From positions 1,798,001-1,862,000 of the forward strand of contig CAWBUL010000005.1 of NCBI GenBank assembly GCA_963791885.1: DNA of 64,000 nucleotides, given 5' to 3'. The DNA is from CAVSUZ01 sp963791885 (GTDB lineage Bacteria > Pseudomonadota > Alphaproteobacteria > Acetobacterales > Acetobacteraceae). The position numbers and the translations under genes were made by a program. This document shows, piece by piece, positions 38,357-46,190 of this stretch; the first letter of the stretch is position 1; each line of letters begins with the position of its first letter. The notes below the pieces were generated by a model, which had not been told where the DNA came from, searched no databases, and saw only the letters and a list, made by a program, of their open reading frames with translations.

Positions 38357-39469
38357 TCAATTCCTCGCAGCCGGCTGAGTTCCATTGACGTTCGTACGCC
38401 GCACGCCATCAATCACCCTACGAAGCGGTGCGGTGATGCGCCACGACGTGGATGATTCAAACGCCGCAAGCTTCTGCAACGCCGCTGCATGTTGAGCTTC
38501 GACCAAGGCCAGTTGATCCCGAAGATTGGCATTTTCGTGCCGGGTCCGGCCCAAGGCAGTAACAGGGTCCAAAGGTTGTCCGTTGATCAGCTCGGGCTCG
38601 CTCGCCAGCAGCCAGTCAGCCTGGGCTTGCACTTCCAAGAGCACATGCTTCAGCAATGCAACGCGTTGCGCGTTGATCTCTGCGGCCGATAAGGACCCGA
38701 CATGTGCCCCGCCACCGCGCAGCAGCCAGACAATAAACTCGGGGCCGGCGGCGGATGTGATGCGGTCGACGCGCCAATCCGTCTGGCCCAGGCATGCGAG
38801 CTCCAGTAGCAGAAGTTCAAAACTCGATGGCACAAAGCGCCAAGCGTGCAGGTCGGTGTAACCGGTCTGGTCATTGATCGTTCGGAATGCGTTGAGCGGA
38901 TTCTCAAGATCATGGATTAACCGAATACCCTGGATTGGATGCTGCCCCCAGGCTCCAATGCCGCCATCTGTCACACCATAGGCGAGATGATCAAATGCCT
39001 GCCGACGGGTATGGCGAAACCGGTGTTGCGCGTGTGCTTCCAGCAGTTCACCTGTCGTCGTGAGGGACTGAAAATAATCGAAGCAATAGCGTTTGTCGGG
39101 GACGACAAGGACGGTGGCCCCGTCTGGGCTGAGCAACGTCGCGGCAGAATCAAGAAAGGCTACCAGGTCAGGAGTGTGCTCGATGACATGACTGGCCAGC
39201 AGGAGATCAAACGTACCGTGCTGCTGTGCCGGCACGGCGTCGCTCAATGCGCCACCAGTCCAGACGAAATCCACCGGCTCAATCCTGCTGACATCGATCT
39301 CAGGATGTGCCTTATATTTCTCCATCAATCCTTCACGGTTCAGATGGTCCAACGAAGCACTATTCCAGCCTTCTGACTTGGGAGCGATTGGGTTGGAGCC
39401 GGGACCGATCTCGATGATGCGCGTACTGCGTGGCACTGATGAAAGCAGGATTTCAGTGCGGGTTAACAC
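38357..39469 (-). CDS. SAM-dependent methyltransferase with glycosyltransferase-type C-terminal tail
   Basis: About 370 residues. Class I methyltransferase: IIEIGPGSNPIAPKSEG (motif I, near 20-35), FDLLLASHVIEHTPDLVAFL and DGATVLVVPDKRYCFD. The C-terminal 80 residues are coiled-coil-like (LRDQLALVEAQHAAALQKL) and end in ESSTSWRITAPLRRVIDGVR, a tail seen at the end of many rhizobial and cyanobacterial O-antigen glycosyltransferases. Two GTG codons follow the GAGGAG site; 39469 has better spacing than 39475. Upstream partner of the fusion methyltransferase. Confidence 0.8.
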   Translation of the reverse strand: MLTRTEILLSSVPRSTRIIEIGPGSNPIAPKSEGWNSASLDHLNREGLMEKYKAHPEIDVSRIEPVDFVWTGGALSDAVPAQQHGTFDLLLASHVIEHTPDLVAFLDSAATLLSPDGATVLVVPDKRYCFDYFQSLTTTGELLEAHAQHRFRHTRRQAFDHLAYGVTDGGIGAWGQHPIQGIRLIHDLENPLNAFRTINDQTGYTDLHAWRFVPSSFELLLLELACLGQTDWRVDRITSAAGPEFIVWLLRGGGAHVGSLSAAEINAQRVALLKHVLLEVQAQADWLLASEPELINGQPLDPVTALGRTRHENANLRDQLALVEAQHAAALQKLAAFESSTSWRITAPLRRVIDGVRRTNVNGTQPAARN

Positions 39470-39644
39470 TTGCACTCTCCTCACGATTTTCGCCGGGAAA
39501 CGAAAGGCTTTACCGCGTCCTCTGCAACCTTCCAACCCCCGAGCGCCTCAGAGGCTCTCTTTGGCGGATTGGTGTTCCCCATCTGCAAGATGTGCCCTCG
39601 AACCGTTCCTCAAGTGGGATAATGTGGCGGAATCGCGGTAGCGG

Positions 39645-40046
39645 CTAACGGCCGGCGATCGATCCGGCGATCGATGAGTCGGCTGAGGATGGAGCCGGAC
39701 CTGATGCTTCAGAGTCCGGCAGTCGCATCACCTGCTGGGTAACGTGATCAGTCGCACCATCCAGCCAGCAGACAAACACCCGTTCACGTCCAAGCATGAG
39801 CGCTGCCAGGTAGTCGTGCCTCCCGTCGTCCACCAGGAACCGCTCTCCCTCCCAATGGCCGACGATCGGGGGCCAGGGGGCTGCATCTCCGATATTGAGC
39901 AAGCGACGGTATTTCTTTTCCACAGCCTCCGGGCTCATGGGCAAACGGCAACCCAATACACACAGGTCAACGTCGATCCACGCCGTCCGGACGGTCTGAT
40001 CCGGTTGCACGCACATCGAGCGATCCTCAGCCACCATAACGGTCAT
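39645..40046 (-). CDS. ParB-N-like domain protein
   Basis: About 133 residues. The central part WEGERFLVDDGRHDYLAALM with LGRERVFVCWL resembles the nucleotide-binding box of the ParB/sulfiredoxin fold (DGRH in place of DGxHR), preceded by a variable VDLCVLGCRLPMSPEAV segment. The Ser/Ala-rich C-terminus looks unstructured. There is no DNA-binding HTH domain, so it is not a chromosome-partition ParB. ATG at 40046 has a GAGG site 8 bases upstream. Function unknown; the fold assignment is tentative. Confidence 0.55.
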   Translation of the reverse strand: MTVMVAEDRSMCVQPDQTVRTAWIDVDLCVLGCRLPMSPEAVEKKYRRLLNIGDAAPWPPIVGHWEGERFLVDDGRHDYLAALMLGRERVFVCWLDGATDHVTQQVMRLPDSEASGPAPSSADSSIAGSIAGR

Positions 40047-40070
40047 CACATCAACCTCTATTGCCCCTGA

Positions 40071-40087
40071 CACGATGTGTTATCGTG
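40071..40087. promoter_or_regulatory. Perfect inverted repeat upstream of the ParB-like gene
   Basis: CACGAT and ATCGTG flank a 5-base spacer, starting 24 bases upstream of the ParB-like start codon and thus in its leader or promoter. It could be an operator half of the divergent control region shared with the SOUL-protein operon. Confidence 0.35.
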
Positions 40088-40140
40088 ATGAATCAGCTCT
40101 GACTCCAGCTAAATCCTGAGCTGCTGTTGCGATTTATTGT

Positions 40141-40193
40141 GGTTAACCGGCCCATATAAACCGCATAGTGGTTTAGCCGCTCCGATATATAAT
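40141..40193 (+). promoter_or_regulatory. Candidate promoter with overlapping operator for the SOUL operon
   Basis: A perfect TATAAT box is at 40188-40193. Where the -35 should be (about 40165) there is instead a perfect inverted repeat, TAAACC-N7-GGTTTA (40157-40175), and a palindrome GGTTAACC lies just upstream (40141-40148). The stretch is noticeably A+T-rich compared with its surroundings. The layout suits an activated or repressed promoter; it is read by eye only. Confidence 0.35.
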
Positions 40194-40274
40194 TTCCGTA
40201 GTAGCAGCAGGAACAACGGGGCCTTTCCGCTTCCAATAGATTTTATATGCGTGATGAGCCATATGGGGCACGTC

Positions 40275-40466
40275 ATGAATAACTGGCTCGCTGACTACCA
40301 CCACCTGCTGCTGATTCGCACAGCGCTCCTGGCCTTTGCGTTCTGTGTCCTCTGGCCCGGTCTGCGGCTGGTAGTCAGCTGCGGAATTCGGGCAGCACGA
40401 GTATGCTTTCGAAACCCCAGTTCGAGAACAGCCCGACGCCAACCGCCCTTAGGGGCCCGAGAATGA
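40275..40466 (+). CDS. Small single-pass membrane protein
   Basis: 63 residues: one hydrophobic helix (about 12-31, LLLIRTALLAFAFCVLW) followed by a basic, probably cytoplasmic tail. No family recognised. Its stop overlaps the start of the SOUL gene by 4 bases (ATGA), which supports that it is real and co-translated; in-frame ATGs at 40254 and 40263 are alternatives. Starts 81 bases after the TATAAT box. It may anchor or partner the SOUL protein, which has no membrane segment of its own. Confidence 0.5.
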   Translation: MNNWLADYHHLLLIRTALLAFAFCVLWPGLRLVVSCGIRAARVCFRNPSSRTARRQPPLGARE

Positions 40467-41143
40467 TAGCCGCAACCGTTCCCGAGGATCCTCCGAGACG
40501 TCTCGGCGGTCTCACTCACTTGCTGGCGCCTGTCCCAACCCTGCTTCCGGATCGCTGGCTCATCCTTGGGATGAGCGAAGCCGCCCGTGAACGTGTGGTT
40601 GAGCGCCACGGCCCGCTCGAGATCCGTCAGCGGGACGGCGGATTGTCAGCCCAGACGACGGTGAAAGGAGAGCAAGAGCAGGCACTTGCGACCGCCGTGC
40701 AGCGGTTGCGCCAATTCTTGTGCAGAAACTACCGAAGCGGATTGGATGTTCGCCTGCGACGCCCCTTGGTCCAGTCCGAGGATGCACCCGGGCGTTGGAC
40801 CGTGCGGATGGGCCTTATCGGCGCGCAGCACGGCGTTGTTGTTCCCGCCTCACGTGGGGGTAGAGTGAGAACCGTAACCGTTCCGGCGGAAACGGTCGCT
40901 GTCCTACCTGTCTCGGGGCGGCCGACAACCAGCGCCATGGGACGGGGGGCGGAGACGGTCCATAAATTGCTGGAAACAACACCGTGGCTGGTGATTGGTA
41001 ATCCGGTCATCCGGCTGGATGCACCCGTCTCCCGATTGCCCTTCCTGGCGCATTTTCACTTGGAGATGCCGATTTCCGACCAAAGTTCGAACGTCACCTC
41101 CGACGGGCGTAGCCGCGCGAAGTCACACGTTCAAAATATCTGA
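40463..41143 (+). CDS. SOUL-family haem-binding protein
   Basis: About 226 residues. After a Pro-rich N-terminus the SOUL/HBP pattern is readable: VERHGPLEIRQRDGGLSAQT, ALATAVQRLRQFLCRNYRSG, WTVRMGLIGAQHGVVVPAS, VRTVTVPAETVAVLPVSGRP and the closing FLAHFHLEMPIS. The usual MTAPV core is degenerate (VRLRRPLVQ). Family members bind haem or act as small-molecule carriers; role here unknown. ATG at 40463 overlaps the small membrane protein gene. About 20 residues beyond the last conserved strand overlap the end of the permease gene on the other strand by 50 bases. Confidence 0.7.
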   Translation: MIAATVPEDPPRRLGGLTHLLAPVPTLLPDRWLILGMSEAARERVVERHGPLEIRQRDGGLSAQTTVKGEQEQALATAVQRLRQFLCRNYRSGLDVRLRRPLVQSEDAPGRWTVRMGLIGAQHGVVVPASRGGRVRTVTVPAETVAVLPVSGRPTTSAMGRGAETVHKLLETTPWLVIGNPVIRLDAPVSRLPFLAHFHLEMPISDQSSNVTSDGRSRAKSHVQNI

Positions 41144-41765
41144 CCAGCAATGCCGAAGGATAGCCAACAGCTGCATACAGCAGGCCGGTTAGGGTATACA
41201 TGGTAAAATATTGGTATGTTCTCGCCGCCACGATCTCACCACTGAACATCAGCTCCTGGACGCTCATCACAGAGGTAAGAGCCGTATCCTTGAAAATCGA
41301 GATGGCATAATTCCCCAATGCCGGCGCCACGAGGCGCAGGGCCTGTGGTAGAATGATGCGACGGAACATAAGGCTACTGGTCATGCCAAGCGCTTCAGCC
41401 GCATGGCGCTGGCCGCGCGCCACACCGTTTATGCCCGCGCGATATACCTCACCGATATATGCGCTGTAGTGCATTGTCAGACCGATCACGCCGGCTGTGA
41501 ACGGATCAAGCCGAATGCCCACTTGAGGCAGCACGTAATAGATATAGATAAGTTGCAGCAACAGCGGCGTCGTGCGCATCAGCTCAACAAAGAAGTCTAT
41601 CGGTACTCGAATGAGTGGCGATGAGGACAGGCGGCCGAGAGCAACCGGTATTGCGAAAATCAGCGACAGCACTAGCGCGGTTAGGGCGATGCCGATCGTT
41701 AGCTTCAGGCCCTGTAACAGGACCCCGATATATTCCTGCGCCACGCTGAGGTCGAGGAGCTGCAT
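41094..41765 (-). CDS. Amino-acid ABC transporter permease (HisM/GlnP type)
   Basis: 223 residues with about five helices. GLKLTIGIALTALVLSLIF, LRTTPLLLQLIYIYYVLP, HYSAYIGEVYRAGINGVARG and the EAA loop EALGMTSSLMFRRIILPQAL are the polar amino-acid permease signature. It pairs with the binding protein upstream (81 bases away). No second permease or ATPase is found nearby, so the importer is incomplete in this window. Its 3' end overlaps the SOUL gene by 50 bases. Confidence 0.9.
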   Translation of the reverse strand: MQLLDLSVAQEYIGVLLQGLKLTIGIALTALVLSLIFAIPVALGRLSSSPLIRVPIDFFVELMRTTPLLLQLIYIYYVLPQVGIRLDPFTAGVIGLTMHYSAYIGEVYRAGINGVARGQRHAAEALGMTSSLMFRRIILPQALRLVAPALGNYAISIFKDTALTSVMSVQELMFSGEIVAARTYQYFTMYTLTGLLYAAVGYPSALLVRYFERVTSRGYARRR

Positions 41766-41846
41766 GGCGTGCCCTTTGGGATTTGCGCGCTTACGTCCGG
41801 TGACCGACAGGTCCAGCCGGGCGTAAGCGCCTGCGTTTCGACGGCC

Positions 41847-42716
41847 TCAGTTCGTCGGAAAGAAAAACAGGTTGCGGTTGCTGATCCCGTATTTCTTCAG
41901 AAGATCCGAAACTGTCTCATTGCCACGGACCTCCGCCAGCCCCTGCGTGTAGGCTGCTCGTAGGCTGCAATCCTCCTTGCGCAGCGCGTATCGGGCATAG
42001 CCGTATCCATATTTGAAAATCAGTTCGTCGGGCACCGTCACGTTAGGCACCATCTCGAGCGGAGCATCAGGATTCGCCTTGTGATAAGCAATGAACTTCA
42101 CATCGTCGTCCATCACGATGGGAACACGACCGTCTGCCAACGCGACGAAATCCTCGGGGTTATTCCGGAACGGGACGACGGTAGCGCCAACATGATGGAG
42201 GTACTCATCTGCGGCTGTTCCGACCATAGCGCCGACCGTCTTACCCTTGAGGCCTTCGAACGATGTGATCCCGTCCGGATTCCCCTTGCGAACGATGATT
42301 GCCGGTCCGTACCACCACGCAGGTCCTGTGAAGGACACCACTTTGATTCGCGCGGGGGTGTAGTGGATGTTGCTGGCGATGACGTCGATGCGCTTCGAGA
42401 GAAGCGCTGGTATGAGGTCCGAGAACGGCATGATCTCGTAGTTGATCTTGGTAATGTGGAGCCAGTTCAACACGGCTTCGTTGATCTCCACATCAAGGCC
42501 CATCGCCTTTTTGGTTGTAGGATCGATGTTGCTGTAGACCGGGATTGGCGCGATGCCGAGCGTAATGCCGTCCTTTACGGCGCGGGCGTAGGAGCCATCG
42601 CCGCAATTCTCGAACATCGGAACAGCTTCGAATGTGCGTTCCTGGGCGCGAGCGATCCCCACGCTCAGACACATTGCCGCAGCAGCAATCAGGACGAATT
42701 TCGCCAGTCCTTGCAT
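41847..42716 (-). CDS. Amino-acid ABC transporter substrate-binding protein
   Basis: 289 residues, family-3 periplasmic binding protein. Sec signal peptide 1-24 (ending ARA-QE), then KAMGLDVEINEAVLNWLHI, LIPALLSKRIDVIASNIHYT and the lobe-two block GLKGKTVGAMVGTAADEYLH. Unlike the other binding proteins of the window it has no twin-arginine motif. An AGGGGAG site lies 9 bases before the ATG. First gene of the two-gene unit with the permease. Confidence 0.9.
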   Translation of the reverse strand: MQGLAKFVLIAAAAMCLSVGIARAQERTFEAVPMFENCGDGSYARAVKDGITLGIAPIPVYSNIDPTTKKAMGLDVEINEAVLNWLHITKINYEIMPFSDLIPALLSKRIDVIASNIHYTPARIKVVSFTGPAWWYGPAIIVRKGNPDGITSFEGLKGKTVGAMVGTAADEYLHHVGATVVPFRNNPEDFVALADGRVPIVMDDDVKFIAYHKANPDAPLEMVPNVTVPDELIFKYGYGYARYALRKEDCSLRAAYTQGLAEVRGNETVSDLLKKYGISNRNLFFFPTN

Positions 42717-42867
42717 CTCCCGGTTCTCCCCTTGGCCGACCTACAGGTCCGCAGCCGCAAGCTTAGTTTATTGGGAGAAGACTAGGTGATGTTCCGTAGG
42801 CGATCAATCTTGAGCCGATGCTTCGGACCCAAGCGCAGTGGAGCGGGATTCGACCTTACCGGGGCAA

Positions 42868-44355
42868 TTATTCCGAAAGCCCCGCCCGGATGGCCGGCAA
42901 CGCATCGAACCCCGCTGCACGCTCCAACGCTGCCCCGACCGCGAACACCGTCGTCTCGTCGAAGGGCTTGCCGATCACCTGCAAGCCCAGAGGCAGCCCG
43001 TTCGCATCCAGTCCCGCCGGCACCGACAGTCCCGGCACGCCCGCCAGGTTCGCCGGCACGGTGAACAGGTCATTCAGATACATCTTGATGGGGTCGTCCA
43101 TGTTTTCGCCCTGAGCGAACGCCGCGGACGGCGCTGTCGGCGTCAGCAGCGCATCGATCTGCGCGAACGCGTCAGTGAAGTCCTTCAGGATCAGCGCCCG
43201 GACCTTCTGCGCCCGCAGGTAATACGCATCGTAATATCCGGCCGAGAGCACATAGGTCCCGATCATGATTCGCCGCCGCACCTCGGAGCCGAACCCCGCC
43301 GCGCGCGTGCGCTCATACAGATCGCGCAGATCCGAGCCATCCGTCCGCGCTCCGAACCGCACGCCGTCGTACCGCGCGAGGTTGGACGACGCTTCTGCCG
43401 GCGCCACTATGTAATATGTCGCCAATCCGTATTTCGTGTGCGGCAAGGAGACATCGACCACTTCGGCACCCGCATCCCGCAGCCAGGCCACGCCTTGCGC
43501 CCAGATGTCGTCGATCTCCCCCGGCATCCCGTCGGAGCGGTACTCCCGCGGCACCCCGATCCGCAGACCCTTCACCCCGCGAGCGCAGGCCGCCTCGTAA
43601 TCTGGTACCGGCGCATCGACGCTGGTGGAATCCTTCGAATCGTGCCCGGCCATGGATCGGAGCAGGATTGCGGTGTCACGGACGGTGCGGGCGAAGGGGC
43701 CGGGGTGGTCCAGGGACGATGCGAAGGCCACCACACCCCACCGGCTGCACCGTCCGTAGCTCGGCTTGAGACCCACGATGCCGCAGAAGCTCGCCGGCTG
43801 TCGGATCGAGCCGCCGGTGTCCGTTCCCGTCGCGCCCAGTGCCAGGCGTGCCGCCACCGCGGCCGCCGAGCCGCCCGAGGATCCACCCGGCACCAGCACC
43901 GCGCTCTGATCCTGCCGGCGCTTCCACGGGTTCTCCACCGGCCCGAAAGCCGAGGTCATGTTGGACGAGCCCATGGCGAACTCGTCCATGTTTGCCTTGC
44001 CCAGGAAGATCGCGCCGTCGAGCAGCAGATTGGCGCTGACCGTGCTTTCGTAGGGTGGCACGAACGGTTCCAGGATCTTGCTCCCCGCCGTGGTGCGCAC
44101 CCCCGTCGTGCAGAACAAATCCTTGATCGCCAACGGAATGCCGGTCAGGGGCCGTGCTTCCCCCCGCGCCAGCACCGCGTCCGCCTCATCCGCCTGCGCC
44201 AGCGCTTGCTTATCGGTCACCATCAGATACGCGTTTAGCCGCGGGTTGAGTTGTGCGATCGCGGCCAGATGCGCTTCGGTCAGCTCGCGTGCCGAGAAAT
44301 CCTTCCGACGCAGCCCGTCCCGGGCCTCCGCGATTGTCAGATCCGTCAGCGTCAT
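42868..44355 (-). CDS. gatA: Aspartyl/glutamyl-tRNA amidotransferase subunit A
   Basis: 495 residues, amidase-signature enzyme that releases ammonia from glutamine for transamidation of misacylated Glu-tRNA(Gln) or Asp-tRNA(Asn). Catalytic triad regions visible: Lys in PLAIKDLFCTTGVRTTAGS, and the two Ser in VPGGSSGGSAAAVAAR and ATGTDTGGSIRQPASFCG. The start overlaps gatC by 4 bases (ATGA). gatB, often the third gene, is not downstream, so it must be elsewhere. Confidence 0.95.
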   Translation of the reverse strand: MTLTDLTIAEARDGLRRKDFSARELTEAHLAAIAQLNPRLNAYLMVTDKQALAQADEADAVLARGEARPLTGIPLAIKDLFCTTGVRTTAGSKILEPFVPPYESTVSANLLLDGAIFLGKANMDEFAMGSSNMTSAFGPVENPWKRRQDQSAVLVPGGSSGGSAAAVAARLALGATGTDTGGSIRQPASFCGIVGLKPSYGRCSRWGVVAFASSLDHPGPFARTVRDTAILLRSMAGHDSKDSTSVDAPVPDYEAACARGVKGLRIGVPREYRSDGMPGEIDDIWAQGVAWLRDAGAEVVDVSLPHTKYGLATYYIVAPAEASSNLARYDGVRFGARTDGSDLRDLYERTRAAGFGSEVRRRIMIGTYVLSAGYYDAYYLRAQKVRALILKDFTDAFAQIDALLTPTAPSAAFAQGENMDDPIKMYLNDLFTVPANLAGVPGLSVPAGLDANGLPLGLQVIGKPFDETTVFAVGAALERAAGFDALPAIRAGLSE

Positions 44356-44639
44356 TCCACCACCTTCGGCACGGCGAAAAACTCCCCGATCCGCTCCGGC
44401 GCATTGGCCAGGATCTTCTCCGGATAGCCCCCCTCGGTCACGACGTCGTCGCGCATCTTGAGCGCCATGTGCGCGGCACCCGTCAGCGGGTCCACGCCTT
44501 CAATGTTTACCTCGTTCAATTGCTCGATCCAGCCCAGAATGCTGTTCAGTTCCGATTGCAGGCGCTCGGCTTCCTCATCCTCGACATGGATGCGAGCGAG
44601 AGCGGCGATGCGTCGAACGGTCGCGAGATCGAGCGACAT
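44352..44639 (-). CDS. gatC: Aspartyl/glutamyl-tRNA amidotransferase subunit C
   Basis: 95 residues. GatC stabilises the GatA-GatB complex. MSLDLATVRRIAALARIHVE, LNSILGWIEQLNEVNIEGVDPL-type core (LGWIEQLNEVNIEGVDPLTG) and LRDDVV-like KMRDDVVTEGG, ending ILANAPERIGEFFAVPKVVE, are standard. The frame is open upstream into the ruvX region but the family starts at the ATG at 44639. Confidence 0.95.
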   Translation of the reverse strand: MSLDLATVRRIAALARIHVEDEEAERLQSELNSILGWIEQLNEVNIEGVDPLTGAAHMALKMRDDVVTEGGYPEKILANAPERIGEFFAVPKVVE

Positions 44640-44690
44640 GGGCGGGCGCAATCCTTTTCCGGGAATAGACGCGCGACCATAAAGCCGCCC

Positions 44691-45155
44691 ATGCCTCTCT
44701 TCAACCTGACGGACCTCCGTCCCCTGCTCGGCAAGGAGCAGCGGCTCCTCGGCATCGATCCCGGGCAGAAGACGATAGGCCTCGCGCTGTCCGACGTGGG
44801 CCTCAGCATCGCGACCCCCTATGGCACGCTGAAGCGGGGCAAGCTGAAGGCGAATGCGGTCGAGATTGCTGCCATCGCCCGCAAGGAAGGCGCTGGCGCG
44901 CTGATCGTGGGTTTGCCGCTCTCCATGGATGGCAGTCTGGGCCCGGCCGCTCAGGCGGCCCAAGACTGGGCGTTGGCGCTATCGGAAGCGACCGGATTGC
45001 CCACGGCCATGTGGGACGAACGCCTATCCTCCGCCGCGGTGAACCGGTTCCTGATTGAACAGGCGGATGCCAGCCGGGCCCGCCGTGCCGCCGCCGTGGA
45101 CCGTATGGCCGCCGCCTGGATGCTTCAAGGCGCGCTGGATGCGATGAAAGGATAG
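44691..45155 (+). CDS. ruvX: Putative pre-16S rRNA nuclease / Holliday junction resolvase-like YqgF
   Basis: 154 residues, RNase H-like fold. LLGIDPGQKTIGLALSD carries the first catalytic Asp, LIVGLPLSMDGSLGPAAQ the middle block, MWDERLSSAAVNR the second acidic site and AVDRMAAAWMLQGALD the last Asp. YqgF matures the 5' end of 16S rRNA in E. coli. Divergent from gatC (51 bases between starts). The frame is open far upstream but the ATG at 44691 matches the family. The next gene starts 3 bases after its stop. Confidence 0.92.
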   Translation: MPLFNLTDLRPLLGKEQRLLGIDPGQKTIGLALSDVGLSIATPYGTLKRGKLKANAVEIAAIARKEGAGALIVGLPLSMDGSLGPAAQAAQDWALALSEATGLPTAMWDERLSSAAVNRFLIEQADASRARRAAAVDRMAAAWMLQGALDAMKG

Positions 45156-45158
45156 CCC

Positions 45159-46190
45159 ATGCATGTGGTGATCTGCGGCGCCGGGGTGATCGGGACCACC
45201 ACTGCGTATTTCCTCGCCCGGCGCGGAGCCGCCGTTACGATCATCGAGCGCCGCGCCGTCGCCTGTGCTGCCTCGGGCAAGGCTGGTGGATTCCTGGCTT
45301 ATGATTGGTCATCCGGTACCGCGCTGGACGCGCTGTCCCGCCGCAGCTTCGACCTGCACGCGCAGCTCGCGCGCGATCTGGCGGATGACTGGGGATACCG
45401 CCGTGTGAACACGTTCTATGGCCGCGCACCGGCTCGCGGCGCCGGCCTGAGCTGGACGACCGGTCTTGCGCTCGCCGGCCAGATCGGCGCGTATGGAACC
45501 ACTGCCCAGGTGCACCCCGCGCTGTTCACGAAGGCGATGATGGATGCGGCCCAATCGCTCGGCGCTACACTGCGAATCGCCACCGTCACCGGGCTGATCA
45601 GCAACGGCGTCGATACCGACCTGGGTTCAGTCACTGGGGACGCTGTCGTCATCGCCATGGGACCGTGGTCGGCAAGCGTGCCCGGCATCCCCCAGGTCTT
45701 CGCCGACAAGGGGCATAGCTTGGTCTTTGCCACGTGCGACGACATCCCGGATGAGGCTTTGTTCCTGGAATTCCGAGAGGGCAGAGAGACGCTGACGCCA
45801 GAAATCTTTCCCCGCCCGGACGGGACAACCTACGTCTCCGGGATCTCCCGCCGCGTTCCCGTGCCGACGGACCCGGCAAATGTTGGCCCCGAACCTGACG
45901 CGTTCCGGCGGTTGGAGGATCTTTGCCAACGGCTGTCGCCGGCGTTAAGGCCAGATCGGATCGTGGCCCGCCAGGCGTGTTGCCGACCCTCGACACGCGA
46001 TGGGCTGCCGCTGATCGGGCCAGTGCCCGGCGCTGCTGCGGCGTATATCGCTACGGGACACAGCGTGTGGGGCATTCTGAACGCGCCCGCGACCGGCGAG
46101 GCGATAGCCGAACTTATTCTGGACGGGGCTGCGCGATCGGTGGATCTGCGGCCGTTTCGGCTGGATCGGGGAGTGCGCCAGCCTGAGTGA
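45159..46190 (+). CDS. FAD-dependent oxidoreductase, D-amino-acid/glycine oxidase (DAO) family
   Basis: 343 residues. N-terminal Rossmann motif VVICGAGVIGTTTAYFLARR with Glu at the end of strand 2 (IIERR), then ACAASGKAGGFLAYDW; C-terminal FAD-closing block RQACCRPSTRDGLPLIGPVP and TGHSVWGILNAPATGEAIAE. These are hallmarks of the DAO/GlpD/sarcosine-oxidase-like superfamily of cytoplasmic oxidases. Substrate unknown. Its last 77 bases overlap the patatin-like gene on the opposite strand. Confidence 0.88.
   Translation: MHVVICGAGVIGTTTAYFLARRGAAVTIIERRAVACAASGKAGGFLAYDWSSGTALDALSRRSFDLHAQLARDLADDWGYRRVNTFYGRAPARGAGLSWTTGLALAGQIGAYGTTAQVHPALFTKAMMDAAQSLGATLRIATVTGLISNGVDTDLGSVTGDAVVIAMGPWSASVPGIPQVFADKGHSLVFATCDDIPDEALFLEFREGRETLTPEIFPRPDGTTYVSGISRRVPVPTDPANVGPEPDAFRRLEDLCQRLSPALRPDRIVARQACCRPSTRDGLPLIGPVPGAAAAYIATGHSVWGILNAPATGEAIAELILDGAARSVDLRPFRLDRGVRQPE

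Noticed and set aside
42838..44238. 466-residue plus-strand open frame opposite gatA
   Set aside because: Arg/His-rich antisense of a conserved gene; no family pattern.
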